A stretch of 64,000 bases of DNA from Cryptomeria japonica. Lineage: Eukaryota; Streptophyta; Pinopsida; Cupressales; Cupressaceae. The position numbers and the translations under genes are program-made. The stretch's first letter is position 1. Every line of letters begins with the position of its first letter. The stretch covers positions 838,478,136-838,542,135 of the forward strand of contig NC_081411.1 of the NCBI RefSeq assembly GCF_030272615.1. Reading direction: 5' to 3'. The notes below the pieces were generated by a model. The model worked only from the letters and a program-made list of their open reading frames with translations. It had not been told where the DNA came from and searched no databases. Shown here in pieces: positions 36,150 through 48,800 of the stretch.

Positions 36150-37652
36150 TGATAAATCAATGATGAATGAATAGTACCAAACTGGTACTGAGTGGGGGGG
36201 GAGTGAATTAGTACAGACAAAAACACAATCCCAAACTAGTTTGTCAGCAAACACTGTGCTTAGGCAGACAAACAGTAACACCGGTCTTGAATAGAGTACA
36301 ACCAACAAAACCCAGAGTAACTGAGACAAGAATAAACCGGTTGACACTTATCTTCTCATACAATATAATACTTCATTTTCATTTCACCCTAGTGTATGAA
36401 TAGGTAATCTACCATCAAAGATATATATATAAACAACTAGATCAACATGATTCACCACTTCATAGAAAACAACATATCATTACATGGAAAAGACATCACA
36501 TATGACACATATTTTTCACATGGAAACCCAACTAGGAAAAACCACGGTGGGGATCAATACCCACAAGATTTTTTTTGAACTCTTTAGAATTCCACTCTGT
36601 TAGGAGCCTTGTCTGGTTAAAGACTGATACAATAGGTTCTATTAGGAACCGATCTTGTTAGGGATCACCTGGTTAAGGGATGGCTAGAATACTCAATTAA
36701 GGGTTAAACGCTGTTAAAGGTTGCCTTGTTAGAGGATTTCAAGAACTCAATAGTTTTGAGTCACCCTATTAAAGGATTTATAGCAAGTCAATTAAAGCTA
36801 CCCTATTAAGGGATTTCCCAATTGTTGAGGTGGTTAGAGATCAACAAGTATTACAATGATTGGGTAACAACACTGAATGCCAATGCAGACCCACTTTAGT
36901 TCCTCTTCACCTTCTACACTTACACTCTATAGGTATCACTTCTCTCCTCTGGTTTGGCAAGAATCATGTATCTCTTCTCTTGGATACACACACACAACTT
37001 TTGCCAACAACCTCAGAAAGAAACACAACATCGACCTTATAGGAAATAGATAGGTCGGTAGAATAAACCCTAAACCCTAAACCCGTTAGGTTAAGGAATT
37101 CAAATGGTTCAATCTTGACCATTGAACATATTGCATTAAATGCAACAGTCTTGATCCAATCTCAAGACATTCTCCATCATTCATTTTCCACCAATTTCAT
37201 GGCAGCTAATAACCCATTACGTGTTATCACTGCTTACAGGCTTTGCACATTCCTGAGGTAGATGGGAACAATCTCCTTCATGCAAGATCCTTCACGCACA
37301 CAAGACTTACATGGAAACATGATCTATTCTTTGTTACAATGCTAACTCATCACACAAAGTCACCGGATGAGCCACATAGGCTTGAAGCACTTCAACCGGA
37401 AACTCTAAAGTTGAGACTACCAATCGGTAGTCATACAAAGCTTCCATGTGTCATTTCCCATAACCACATGCCGGTTCACCTTGAACAAACACACCATTTC
37501 ACTTTGGCACAAATGCTGATTCATAGTGTTATACCGATTCTCTTCTCTTTAGCATATTGACATCAATGACAACACACAATGTCATTATATCCTCATACCG
37601 GTTCACATATACAATGTCATTTTGTCCTCATACCGGTTCACATAATACCAAC
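36150..37652 (-). repeat. Cop-4 5' LTR
   Basis: On the minus strand it starts TGTTGGTATTATGTGAACC at 37652 and ends GATTTATCA at 36150. A short interstitial TTTAGGG repeat is seen as CCCTAAA near 37066-37085. Confidence 0.93.
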
Positions 37653-37938
37653 ATAAGTCTTTACATTTCTATTGATGTATCATTAGTGTATGCATATGGG
37701 TGAAGTGTAAATAAGATGTTAGATTGTGTGGAAAGTTATGAGCTACTAGTTTATGTCTTTCACATTCTTACTATGTTTAACCGGGAGTAATCTAGTTTAG
37801 ACCAGTGTTATTGCTTGCAAGTCAAGTGCAAAGTTTTTAGTCAAACCGGTTGAAGGAAAAGTGATTTTTGCCTATACTGATTCACCCAACCCTCTTAGTA
37901 TCAGTTTGGTACTAACTGTTCATCATTTATTCATCAAT

Positions 37939-37950
37939 TGGTATCAGAGC
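37939..37950 (+). promoter_or_regulatory. Cop-3 primer binding site
   Basis: TGGTATCAGAGC, unmutated, two bases after the LTR end. Confidence 0.9.
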
Positions 37951-39126
37951 ATCTTCAAGGTCCTCTTTGTTGTAAGCTTAACCGCTTGAGGTAGAGATCC
38001 TACTCTAATGATGAAGAGGGAAGGTCCAAAGTTCAACAGAGACAACTTTAAAATATGGAAGGACAAAATGAAGATATACATAAGAAGCATGGGTGCTCAA
38101 TACTAGAGCTATGTTGAGAAAGCTTATGTTATCCCTATGGTACTCTCACCGATGATCAAAAGAGAGAGATTCAGGAGAATGGGCAAGTCATGGAAGCCCT
38201 AATTAGCAACTTATCTAACATTGAATTTATTGATGTTCAGGATAAAGAGAATCCCAAAGAAGTATGGGATGCCCTTGAGAATATCTATGATGGTGATGAG
38301 CATGTGAAACAAGCCAAGGAAGAAAGCCTTAGGGGAAAGTTTGAAGAATATCTATTTAGATGGTTGAAGGAGAGACCATTCAACAATATGGAATAAGAAT
38401 CCAAACTATTGTTGGAGATATCAAGAGTGCAGGTGGTAAAATGGAAGATTCCACCATTGTTAGCAAAGTTTTGAGATCCTTATTACTGATCTAAGCAAAA
38501 AGGGTTGCTATTATTTAGGAGTTGAGGTCTGTAGACAAGACAAAGGTATCCCCGAACTCCATCATTGCAAAGTTAATAGCTTATGAGCTAAATAATTATG
38601 ATGGCAGTATTCAGAAGATTGAATCAACCTTCAGAGCATCTACTGCACCAACTAGAAAAGGCAAAGAAGCTAGTACCAGTGGTGAACCAAGACAAAGTAG
38701 AAAAATGGATGATGAGGAGATTCTGATGGAATTTGAAGCTCTTCTTGCTAAGAGACTTCCCAAGGGAACCGGTAAATATAGAACTAAGCTCCCTTTGAAA
38801 TGTTTTTCTTGTAACTGGATAGGACACATTGCTCTAAACTGTCCTAATGGTGATAATAAGGACAAACCAGAAAAGTTCAAGAAGTTCAAAGGAGGAAATT
38901 GGAGAAACTATTTTGTAGTAGTTGATGAAGGTGTCACTGATGAGGAATCAGAAGATGAAGAAAGTGAAGATATTGTGTTTGTAGCAGTCAAGGAAGATGT
39001 GTCAGATAAGAAGGTTGTTGTCTCCCACTTTGATAATTCCAATGAGTGGATTATTGATAGTGGTTGTTCTCACCATATGACTAGTGACCGAAGTAAGGTT
39101 CTATCTCTGGAAGAGTATGATGGTGG

Positions 39127-40627
39127 TGTAGACGTATAAAAATGACCATATTCCTAAATGAATATTTTATGTTCATTTCTCTATTTAATTAAATCTAATT
39201 TAATTAAATTATCCACATTCTTCTATTTTATTAAGTAAATTACTCAATTTATTTAAATAAAATTCACTATACCTATTTAATGAATAAATCATTTTATTCA
39301 ATTAAATCCCCCCTATCCACTTTTAATTAAATTCAAATTTAATTAAATAGTTATCTTAAATTGAATAGATCTAATTTATTTAATTTCCCCAAATTGCAAC
39401 CAAATTGAATAAATCATTTAATTCAGTTAAATCCTATTATCCCTCCATCCACTTGCAAAATCCTACATCTCCCACTTGCCTTCCTAAACCCCTTTCTAAT
39501 ACCTTCTAGACTCTTCTAAATCACTTCTAATTAGCCTAACCCATCTTCTAAACTTTGTCACATCCCTAAGCAAAGGGAAGTCACTTCTCAAAACCTCAAA
39601 GTATTTGATAACCATTAAAGGCTTCAAGTCTTCAACCACTAAAATCCTCAAAGTCTTTGATAACCATTTAAGGCTTTCAACCTTCAACCACTTAATCCCC
39701 CAAACTCTCCAATAACCATTAATGGTTAACTCAAACCCTCCTACATGTTTAAAACATTTGTTTTGACTCAACCTTCATCCAACCCAAGGGTCTCATCAGG
39801 CCTTTAATGCTTTGACCATGATTATCTCTTAAACATTTGCACAAAGGTTTATCCTTGATTTAACTCTTAATCCAGTGGGTAATCCTAACTTAGACTTGAC
39901 CCTTAGCCTCTAGATAACCATGAGGTCTTCTCAAGCATTCAATGTCTCCAACCCCTTCTCTCAACCCAACCCTATGTTGACATTTGTCACCATTTCATTG
40001 GTACCAATTACAAACATGGATCCCCAACTTTCAAACTCAACCCTTGATTAAACCATTCAATCCTGACCATCCATTGCCCTGTTCTTGCTATAAATAGAGC
40101 TCTCATTCCTCCATTTTAAATCATCCTTCAAATTTGTAGCATCACACTTATGCTCAAATACATTCAATCTTTCATATCATTTTTATGCTCATCATTTAGC
40201 CTCTTTAAAATCAGGAATTAGTCTAAATATGCATGTTTAGAATATTTTCTTTATCATTTAGCTCAATCATAGACTAAATATATCATGTTAGGATAGTACT
40301 CATACTAATCTTGTCATCTTATCATATAGTTTATTGCATTTCTAGAATCATGCATAGCTTAGAATGCATCTCATACTAAAATCTATCAAAGCATCCCTCG
40401 TTCTTGCATTTGCCATCCCTAAACCATTTTTGCTCAGTGATCTGAGAGCAAAAACATTGGTTTGAGGGACATTGTGAGATAGAGAACCATGGGACCCACC
40501 TTGGGAAGCTGAGTAATACTTTGTTACTCCATAGCTTGCACCAAGAAGTCCTGTGTGTGTGTGTGGACAAGTCATTTAGCAATATTTTCACATATTGAAT
40601 TCTATCAGCCCACTTTTCCTGCATACA
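39127..40627 (+). mobile_element. S3, solo LTR (TGTAGAC family)
   Basis: A 1,501-bp unit TGTAGACGTATAAAAATGACC...CTGCATACA with a perfect duplication GGTGG (39122-39126 and 40628-40632). Removing it restores the Cop-3 frame EYDGG-VVHFGNDAPC. There is no internal region or protein. It has AATTTAATTAAA-rich stretches in its first half, a TATA box, and a transcription-start-like region about 500 bp from its end. Confidence 0.9.
40088..40097 (+). promoter_or_regulatory. TATA box in S3
   Basis: CTATAAATAG is a strong plant TATA consensus in the expected part of an LTR. It supports a plus-strand orientation for S3. Activity is inferred only. Confidence 0.55.
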
Positions 40628-43598
40628 GGTGGTGTGGTTCATTTTGGTAATGATGCACCATGTATGGTAAAAGGCAGAGGGTCCATCTCTCTGAATGGAA
40701 AAAGAAGTGCTGACAATGTGTATTGGGTAGAAGGTCTTAGACACAACCTTTTGAGTGTTGTCCAGCTGAATGATAATGGACTCACTCTGGAATTCAGAGA
40801 TGGAGTGTGTAAAATAAAAGGTAAGAGTGGTGAACTGATGGCCACTAGTATGCAGACCAAAGGTAACCTATTTCAGCTGAATGCTAACATTGGTACATGT
40901 CTAATGGCTAGGTTTGATGATAGTTGGATATGGCATAGTAGACTTTGTCATGTAAACTTTGATAATATTGTGAAGACTAGTAAGATCAAGGCAGTTAGAT
41001 GATTGCCTATGCTGAGAAAAATGGAAAATCCTTTGTGCAGAGAGTGTCAACTAGGGAAAATGTCTTCCTCAACCTTCAAAGGTAAATCTTTCACTGCAAA
41101 CAATTTACTTGATCTTGTGCATACTAATTTGTGTGGTCCTATGAAAACTAGGAGTGTGCAAGGAGATAGGTATTTTATAATTCTTACTAATGATTGCTCA
41201 AGAATGATTTGGGTCACATTCTTTAAGGACAAATCTGAAACTTTTGGAAAGTTCAAAGCCTTCAGAGCACTAGTTGAAAAAGAAAGTGGTAAGAGGATTA
41301 AGTTCTTAAGAATTGATCAAGGAGGAAAATTCACTTCTGGTGAATTCAAAAAATACTATGAAGAGAATGGCATCAAGAGACAACTGTCTGCCACTTGGAC
41401 TCCACAGTAGAATGGCCTAGTAGAGAGGAACAACCAAACTATGGTTGAAGTAGCTAGAACTATGCTGATCCAAGGGAAGGTTGCTCACACCTTTTAGAGA
41501 GAAGCGGTGAGCACTACAGTCTACACAATGAACTGGGTACACATCAAAAAGGGTAAGGATAAAACACCTTATGAGTATTGGACCGGTAAGACACTAGTGG
41601 TAAGCTACTTTAGAGTGTTTGGTAGCAAATGTTATATAAAGAGGAGTGAACATCAGAGCAAATTTGATGCTAAATATGATGAGGGAATATTCCTAGGGTA
41701 TTCTAGAAAGAGAAAAGCTCTCAAATGTTTCAACAATAGGACTCAGAGAATTGTTGAAAGCATCAATATTAGAGTTGATGAAACCTCTGCGAAATCTAAG
41801 GAAACCAGTAGTGAGTAAGTAGGAGATGAACTGGTTGTAACCTTCTGGGAACCAGTTGCAAAACAACTTAGCACCAGTAATAGTGCTCCTACACCGGTAG
41901 ATGCTGATGCTAATGAAGATGAGGATGAAGAAGAAAAGCAAGAGGAAACATCTAAGATCATTCCTAGGCATGTAAAGTTGAATCATGATCCAATGCAGAT
42001 TATAGGAGATAAGGATGCAGGAATTCTTACAAGAAGAAAGGTCAGAGAAAACTCTTGCATGATCTTTGAATTTGAGCCTAAAACATTCAAAGAGGCAGAT
42101 AAAGATGAAGACTGGATCAAGGAAATGGAAGAGGAACTTGACTAGATAGAAAAGAATGGTACATGGTCTCTGGTACCCAAGCCTGAGCATAAAAATGTCA
42201 TAGGCAACAAATGGTTTTTCAGAAATAAACTGAATGAAGATTGCATTGTGGTAAGAAACAAATCTAGACTGGTGTGCAAAGGATATGCTCAAGAAGAAGG
42301 AGAAGACTATGGAGAAACCTTTTCTCCTGTAGCCAGATTGGAATGAGTTCATATGCTTCTTGCATATGCAGCATTCAAGGGATTCAAAGTATATCAAATG
42401 GATGTAAAATCTACATTCCTGAATGGAATACTAGAAGAGGAGGTGTATATAGAGCAACCCGATGGGTTTGCCCTATCAAAAGATAGTGACATGGTGTAGG
42501 CTACATAAGGCCTTGTATAGACTAAAACAAGCACCTAGAGCATGGTATGAATGCTTGCACTCCCATCTTGTGAAGATTGGATTTGAGAGAACAAGTGAAG
42601 ATAGCAATATCTATCTGAAGTCAGAAAGAGATCAGATTCTAATCTATGAGGTATTTATTGATGACATAATCTTTGGAGGAGATGACAAGATGAGTCATGA
42701 TTTTGCAAATGAGATGAAAAAGGAGTTTGAGATATCACTTATAGGGGAGATTAAGTTCTTCATTGGACTACAGATTCAACAAATGAAAGATGGAATCTTT
42801 ATCACTCAGTCCAAGTATGTCAGAGAAGTATTGAAGAATTTTGGCATGGAAGACAACAAACTGGTTGGTACACCAATGGTGATCGGTTGTAAACTATCAA
42901 AGGAAGATGACTTGGTGCTGGTAAATGAGAAAGAATACTGATCAATTATTGGTAAATTGCACTATGTAGTACATAGTAGACCAGATATTGCACATGCAGT
43001 GGGCATTACTACACGGTTCCAGAAAAGCCCAAGAAAATCCCACTTGGTAGCAGTCAAGTGGATTCTAAGATATCTAAAGGGAACTATTGACTATGGATTA
43101 TGGTATCCATATAGTAATGATTTCAACCTCAAAGTATTTAAAAATGCTAACTGGGCTAGTAATGTGGACAACCAGAAGAGAACAACTAGTGGTGCATTCT
43201 TTCTTGGTGGTAGACTAGTCTCATGGATGAGTAAGAAGCAGAGCTATATCTCTCAGTCTACAACAGAAGCGAAGTATGTTGCAGCATTTATGAACTGTAC
43301 CCAAACAGTCTAGATGAAGCATGTATTAAATGGCTTCAAATTTCATGTATCTAAACTGGTAAGTATATTTTGTGACAACACAAGTGAGATTAACATCTCC
43401 AAGAATCCGGTTTTACATTCTAGAACCAAGCACTTTGAGCTTAAGTATCATTTCTTGAGGGAAAAGGTTCATAAGAAAGAGATTGAATTGGAACATGTTT
43501 CTAGTAAGGAGTAGTTAGCAAAAATATTCACCAAGCCTCTATTGAAGGCTACCTTTACCTATTTGAGAGGTGAATTAAGGGTGTTGCCCCTTCAATAG

Positions 43599-43839
43599 GT
43601 GAACTAAAGGTTTGTGCTCCACATCAGTCAGCACTTACATTGATATATCTTTTTTAGGATTGATGTGTTGAAGGATGCTTCTCCTTAGGGGGAGCAGCAT
43701 AGTGGGACATAGTTGTTTGTGCCTCCACTTTAGCATTGTTGTCAAAGGAGGAGAAGATATCTGGAGTATTGGGGAGAAGATGTGAAGCTCAAGCAGAAAT
43801 ATATCTTTGTATATTGCCATCAATGCCAAAGGGGGAGAT
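43599..43839 (+). other. Cop-3 3' untranslated region with M1, M2 and purine tracts
   Basis: M1 TTAGCATTGTTGTCAA (43732-43747) is followed by AGGAGGAG. M2 TTGCCATCAATGCCAA (43814-43829) is followed by AGGGGGAGAT, then the LTR. Confidence 0.8.
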
Positions 43840-44251
43840 TGTTGGCATATGTCCAAAGCATGATGACATGATGATATTGTATGTTGTCATTGATGTCAAT
43901 ATGCTGAAAAGTGAAGCGGTACTAATTTATGCAAAAAAGGGAAGCAATATGTCTGTCCAAGTGAACCCGTATGTTGAAATGTGAACCGATATACAAAAAA
44001 ATTTCTATCAAGGTTTCATATGGTATGACTACCAGTTGGTAGTCTTAGCTTCAGGGTTTCTGGTTGAAGTGTTCCAAGCTTGTGTGATTCAACTGATGAC
44101 ATAGTTTGATGAGTTAGCATTGTAATGAAGAACATATTGTGCTGCCATGCTAGCCTTGTGCATGTGAAGGATCTCGCCTGAAGGAGACTGATCCTATCTA
44201 CCTCAAGAATGTGTGTAGTCTCTGTAAATGGTGGAAAATGCGTGATGGGTT

Positions 44252-45750
44252 TGTTTGCATTATGTGAACTAATATGAGGACATGATGAAATTGTATGTTG
44301 TTATTGATGTCAATATGCTGAAGAAGAGAGAACCAATATGTTACCAAGAACCGGTATATGTGAGAACTAGTATAACATTGTGAACCGGTATATGTGCCAA
44401 AGTGAAGTGGTGTGTTTATTCAAGGTGAACCAGCATGTGGTTATGGGAACTGGTACATAGAAGCTTTGTATGACTACCAGTTGGTAGTCTCAACTTCAGG
44501 GTATCCAGTTGAAGTGCCTCAAGTCTGTGTGACTCAATCAGTGACTTTGTGTGATGAGTTAGCATTGTAATGAAGAACAGATCATGTTGCCACATCAGCC
44601 TTGTACACATGAAGGATCTTGCATGAAGGAGATTGTCCCTATCTACCTCAGGAATCTGCAAAGTCTGTAAACATTGATAATGCGTGATGGGTTATCAGCC
44701 GCCATGAAATCGGTGGAAAATGAATGATGGAGAATGTCTTGGGGTTGGCTCAAGATTATTGCATTTAATGAAATATCTCAATAGTCAGGATCAAACTGTT
44801 TGAATTGCTTAACCTAATAGGTTTAGGGTTTAGGGTTTATGCTATCAACCTATCTATTTCCTATAAGGTCAATGTTGTGTTTCTTTCTGAGGTTGTTGCC
44901 AAAAGTTATGTGTGAGTATCCAAGTGAAGAGATACGTGATTCTTGCTAGACCAAAAGAGAGAAGTGATACCTATAGAGTGTAAGTGCAGAAGGAGAAGAG
45001 GAGCTAAAGTGGATCTGCATTGGCATTAATTGTTGTTACCAAATCATTGTAATACCTATTGATCTCTAACCACTTCAATAGTTGGGAAATCCCTGAACAA
45101 GGTAGCTTTAACCGACTTATTGTAAATCCTTTAACAGGGTGAGTCAAAACCATTGAGTTTTTGAAATCCTGTAACAAGGTAACCTTTAATAGGGTTTAAC
45201 CCTTAACTTGGTATTCTAGCCATCCCTTAACCAGGTGATCCCTAATAGGATCGGTTCCTAACAGAACCTATTGTATCAGTCTTTAGCCAGACAAGGCTCC
45301 TAACAGAGTGGACTTCTAAAGAGTTCAAAAATAGCTTGTGGGTATTCATCCCCACCGTGGTTTTTCTCAGTTGGGTTTCCACATGAAAAATATGTGTGTC
45401 ATGTCTGGTGTTATTCATGTGATGGTTTATATGATTTGTGTCTGAAGGTAAATTATGGTGATCTAGTTGTTTATATATCTTTGATGACAGATTACCTGTT
45501 CATGCATTAGGGTGAAATGGAAATGAAGTATTAGATTGTATGAAAAGATAAGTGTCAACCGGTTTATGCTTGTCTCAGCTATTTTGGGTTTTGCCGGTTC
45601 TACTATGTTTAAGGCCGGTGTTACTATTTGTTTGCCAAAGCAGAGTGTCTACTGACAAACCAGTTTAGGATTGTGTTTTTGTCTCTACTTATTCAACCCC
45701 CCCCCCTCTCAGTACCGGTTTGGTACTATCCATTCATCATTGAGTTATCA
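44252..45750 (+). repeat. Cop-5 5' LTR
   Basis: Starts TGTTTGCATTATGTGAAC and ends TTGAGTTATCA. A TATA-like TTTATATATC lies near 45471 and two TTTAGGG units near 44822. The C-run block CCCCCCCCCTCTCAGTACCG is near its end. Confidence 0.93.
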
Positions 45751-45752
45751 AT

Positions 45753-45764
45753 TGGTATTAGATC
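45753..45764 (+). promoter_or_regulatory. Cop-5 primer binding site, mutated
   Basis: TGGTATTAGATC, two changes from TGGTATCAGAGC. Confidence 0.8.
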
Positions 45765-45821
45765 CTCTTCCAAGTCCTTTGTGTTATAAGCTTAACCACT
45801 TGACAAAAAGATCCTAGTCCA

Positions 45822-48800
45822 ATGATAAAGAGGGAAGGTCCAAAGTTCAACAAAGATAATTTCAATATATGGAAAGACAAAATGAAGATATATGTTAGAA
45901 GCATGGGTTCTCAACACTAGAGATATGTTGAGAATGCTTATGTTGGCTCTACCGGTACTCTCACCAATGACCAAAAGAGAGAGATGAGGGAGAATTGGGA
46001 AAGTCATGGAAGCCCTAATTAGCAGTTTATCTGACATTGGGTTTATGGATGTCCAAGATAAAGTAAATCCCAAACAAAGTATGGGATACTCTTGAAAATA
46101 TCTATGGCAGTGATGAGCATGTAAAACAAGCTAAGGAAGAAAGCCTTAGAGGGAAGTTTTAAGACATGTAGATGGTTAAAGGTGAGACCATTCAACAGTA
46201 TGGAATAAGAATCAAAACTATTGTTGGAGATATCAAGAGTGCAGGTGGTAAAATGGAAGATTCCACTGTGGTAAGCAAAGTCCTAAGATCCTTATTACCA
46301 GTCTATGCAATAAGGGTTGCTTCTATTCAGGAGTTGAGATCAATAGACAAGACAGAGGTATCCCTAGACTCCATCATTGGAAAGTTAATAGCCTGTGAGC
46401 TAAATAGTTTTGATGGCAGTGTTCAAAAGACTAAATCAACTTTTAAAGCTTCTGTTGTACCATCAAGAAAAGGAAAAGAATCTAGCACTAGTGGTGAACC
46501 AAGATAGAGCAAAGAAATAGATGATGAGGAGATTCTGATGGCATTTGAAGCTCTTCTTGCCAAGAAACTTCCTAAAGGAACTGGTAAATATAGAGGTAAG
46601 CTCCCTTTGAAATTATTTTCTTGTAACCAGATAAGACATATTATTGTAAACTATCCTAATGGTGACAACAAGGACAAACTGGAAAGGTTCAAGAAATTCA
46701 AAGGAGGAAACTAGAGAAACTATTTTGTGGCAGTTGATGAAGGTGTCATAGATGAGGAGTTAGAAGATGAAGAAAATGAAGATATTGTGTTTGTTCTTGT
46801 CAAGGAAGATGTGTCAGACAAGAGGCTCTTGTCTCCCACTTTGATAATTCCAATGAGTGGATTATTGGAAATGGTTGTTCTCACCATATGACTAGTGATC
46901 AGAGCAAGTTTATATCCTTGGAAGAGTATGATGGTGGTGTGGTTCACTTTGGTAATGATGCACCATGTATGGTCAAAGGCAGAGGGTCCATCTCTCTAAA
47001 TGGAAAGAGTAGTGCTGACAATGTGTATTGGGTTGATGGTTTAAGACACAACCTTCTGAGTGTTACCCAGCTGAATGATAGTTGTCTCACTCTAGAACTC
47101 AAGAATGGAGGGTCCAGAATCAAAGGAAAGAATGGTGAATTGGTGGCCACCAGCATGCAGACCAAAGGTAACCTATTTCAACTGAATGCAAATATAAGTA
47201 CATGTCTTATGGCTAAATTTGATGATAGCTAGATATGGCATAGGAGACTCTGCCATATAAACTTTGATAACATTGTGAAGGCTAGTAAGATCAAGGCAGT
47301 TAGAGGGTTGTCGATGTTGAGAAAACTAGAAAATACCTTGTGTAGAGAGTGTCAACTGGGAAAAATGTCTTCCTCAACCTTTAAAGGTAAACCTTTCACT
47401 GTTGACAATTTGCTTGATCTTGGGCATACTGATTTGTGTGCTCCTATGAAAACTAGGAGTGTGTAGGATGATAGGTACTTCATGTATCTCACTGATGACT
47501 GCTCAAGAATGATGTGGGTCACATTCTTGAAAGATAAGTCTGAAGCTTTTGTAATGTTCAAAGCTTTTAGAGCATTAGTGGAGAAGGAAAGCGATAAAAG
47601 GATCAAGTGCCTAAGAACTAATCAAGGAGAGGAATTCACTTCCAGTGACTTCAACAAGTATTGTGAAGAACATGGCATCAAGAGGCAACTGTTTGGCCCC
47701 ATAACTCCACAGTCAAATGGCCTAGTAGAGAGGAATGACCAGACTGTGGTTGAAGTAGCTAGAACTATGTTGATTCAAGGAAAGGTAGCTCACACCTTTT
47801 GGAGAGAAGCGGTGAGCACTATAGTCTACACAATGAACCAGGTACTCATTAAGAAAGGTAAGGATAAAACTCATTATGAGTATTGGACCGGTAAGACACT
47901 TGTGGTTAGCTACTTTAGAGTGTTTGGTAGCAAATTTTATATCAAGAGGAGTGAACACAAGAGAAAATTTGACGTGAAATGTGATGAGGGAATATTCCTA
48001 GGGTATATCACCAAGAGCAAAGCTCTCAAGTGTTTGAATAATAGGACTCAAAGAATTATGGAAAGCATCAATGTAAGAGGTTATGAAACCTCTGAGAAAA
48101 TTGAGGAAACCGATAGTGAGCAAGCGATAAATGAACCGGTTGTAACCTTCTGGGAACCAATTACCAGTCAACCAAGTACCAGTAACAGTGTTCCTACACT
48201 GATACATGTAGATGCTGATACTGATGGAGATGAGGATGAAGAAGAAAAGCAAGAGAAATCTATCAAGACCATTCCTTAGTATGTCAAGCTGAATCATGAT
48301 CCTAAGCAGATCATAGGAGATAAGGATGCAGGAATCCTTACAAGAAGAAAGGCTAGAGAAAACTCATGTATGATCTCTAAATTTGAGCCTAAATCATTCA
48401 AAGAGGCATATAAAGATGAAGATTGGTTCAAGGCAATGGAAGAGGAACTTGACCAGATAGAGAGAAATGGTACATGGTCTTTGGTACCCAGACCGGAGCA
48501 TAAAAATGTCATTGGTACCAAATGGGTTTTCAGAAATAAGTTGAATGAGAATGGCACAATGATTAGAAATAAAACCAGACTAGTGTGCAAAGGATATGCC
48601 CAAGAAGAAGGAGAAGACTATGGAGAAACCTTTTCTCCTGTAGCTAGATTAGAAGGAGTTTGTATGCTTCTTGCATATGCAGCTTTTAAAGGATTCAAAG
48701 TATATCAAATGGATGTAAAATCTGCATTCCTAAATGGTGTACTTGAAGAGAAGGTGTACATAGAGCAACCAAATGGGTTTTCTATATCTGGAGATAGTGA

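Larger units (their letters stand above)
30236..37652 (-). mobile_element. Cop-4, complete Ty1/copia element on minus strand
   Basis: Both LTRs (1,501 and 1,503 bp), primer site, gag-pol and purine tract are present. It is flanked by a perfect 5-bp duplication TAAGT (30231-30235 and 37653-37657), inside the Cop-3 5' LTR. The near-equal LTRs and the 493-residue open stretch in gag-pol make it one of the better-preserved copies here, although still carrying stops. Confidence 0.95.
28977..37936 (+). repeat. Cop-3 5' LTR, split by Cop-4
   Basis: 28977-30235 and 37658-37936, a net of about 1,538 bp. The M3 motif lies near 29020-29040. Two telomere-like TTTAGGG units occur near 29589. It ends CATTTATTCATCA before the primer site. 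Confidence 0.9.
38008..43598 (+). pseudogene. Cop-3 gag-pol polyprotein, split by S3
   Basis: The ATG at 38008 gives MMKREGPKFNRDNF. Gag includes CFSCNWIGHIALNC, a complete CCHC knuckle. The protease WIIDSGCSHHMT lies near 39045-39085. S3 splits the frame right after the protease motif. Integrase resumes with GVVHFGNDAPCMVKGRG at 40629 and carries LCHVNFDNIVK. The usual CGP and RTDQGGEF motifs have become HTNLCGP and RIDQGGKF, so a catalytic Asp is replaced by Asn and the Glu by Lys. RT has KVYQMDVKS and FIDD near 42655, and RNase H ends VLPLQ at 43598. Stops lie near 38104, 38493, 41001, 41408, 41497, 42345 and 43312. A 2-bp deletion near 42497 shifts the frame within RT. Confidence 0.92.
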
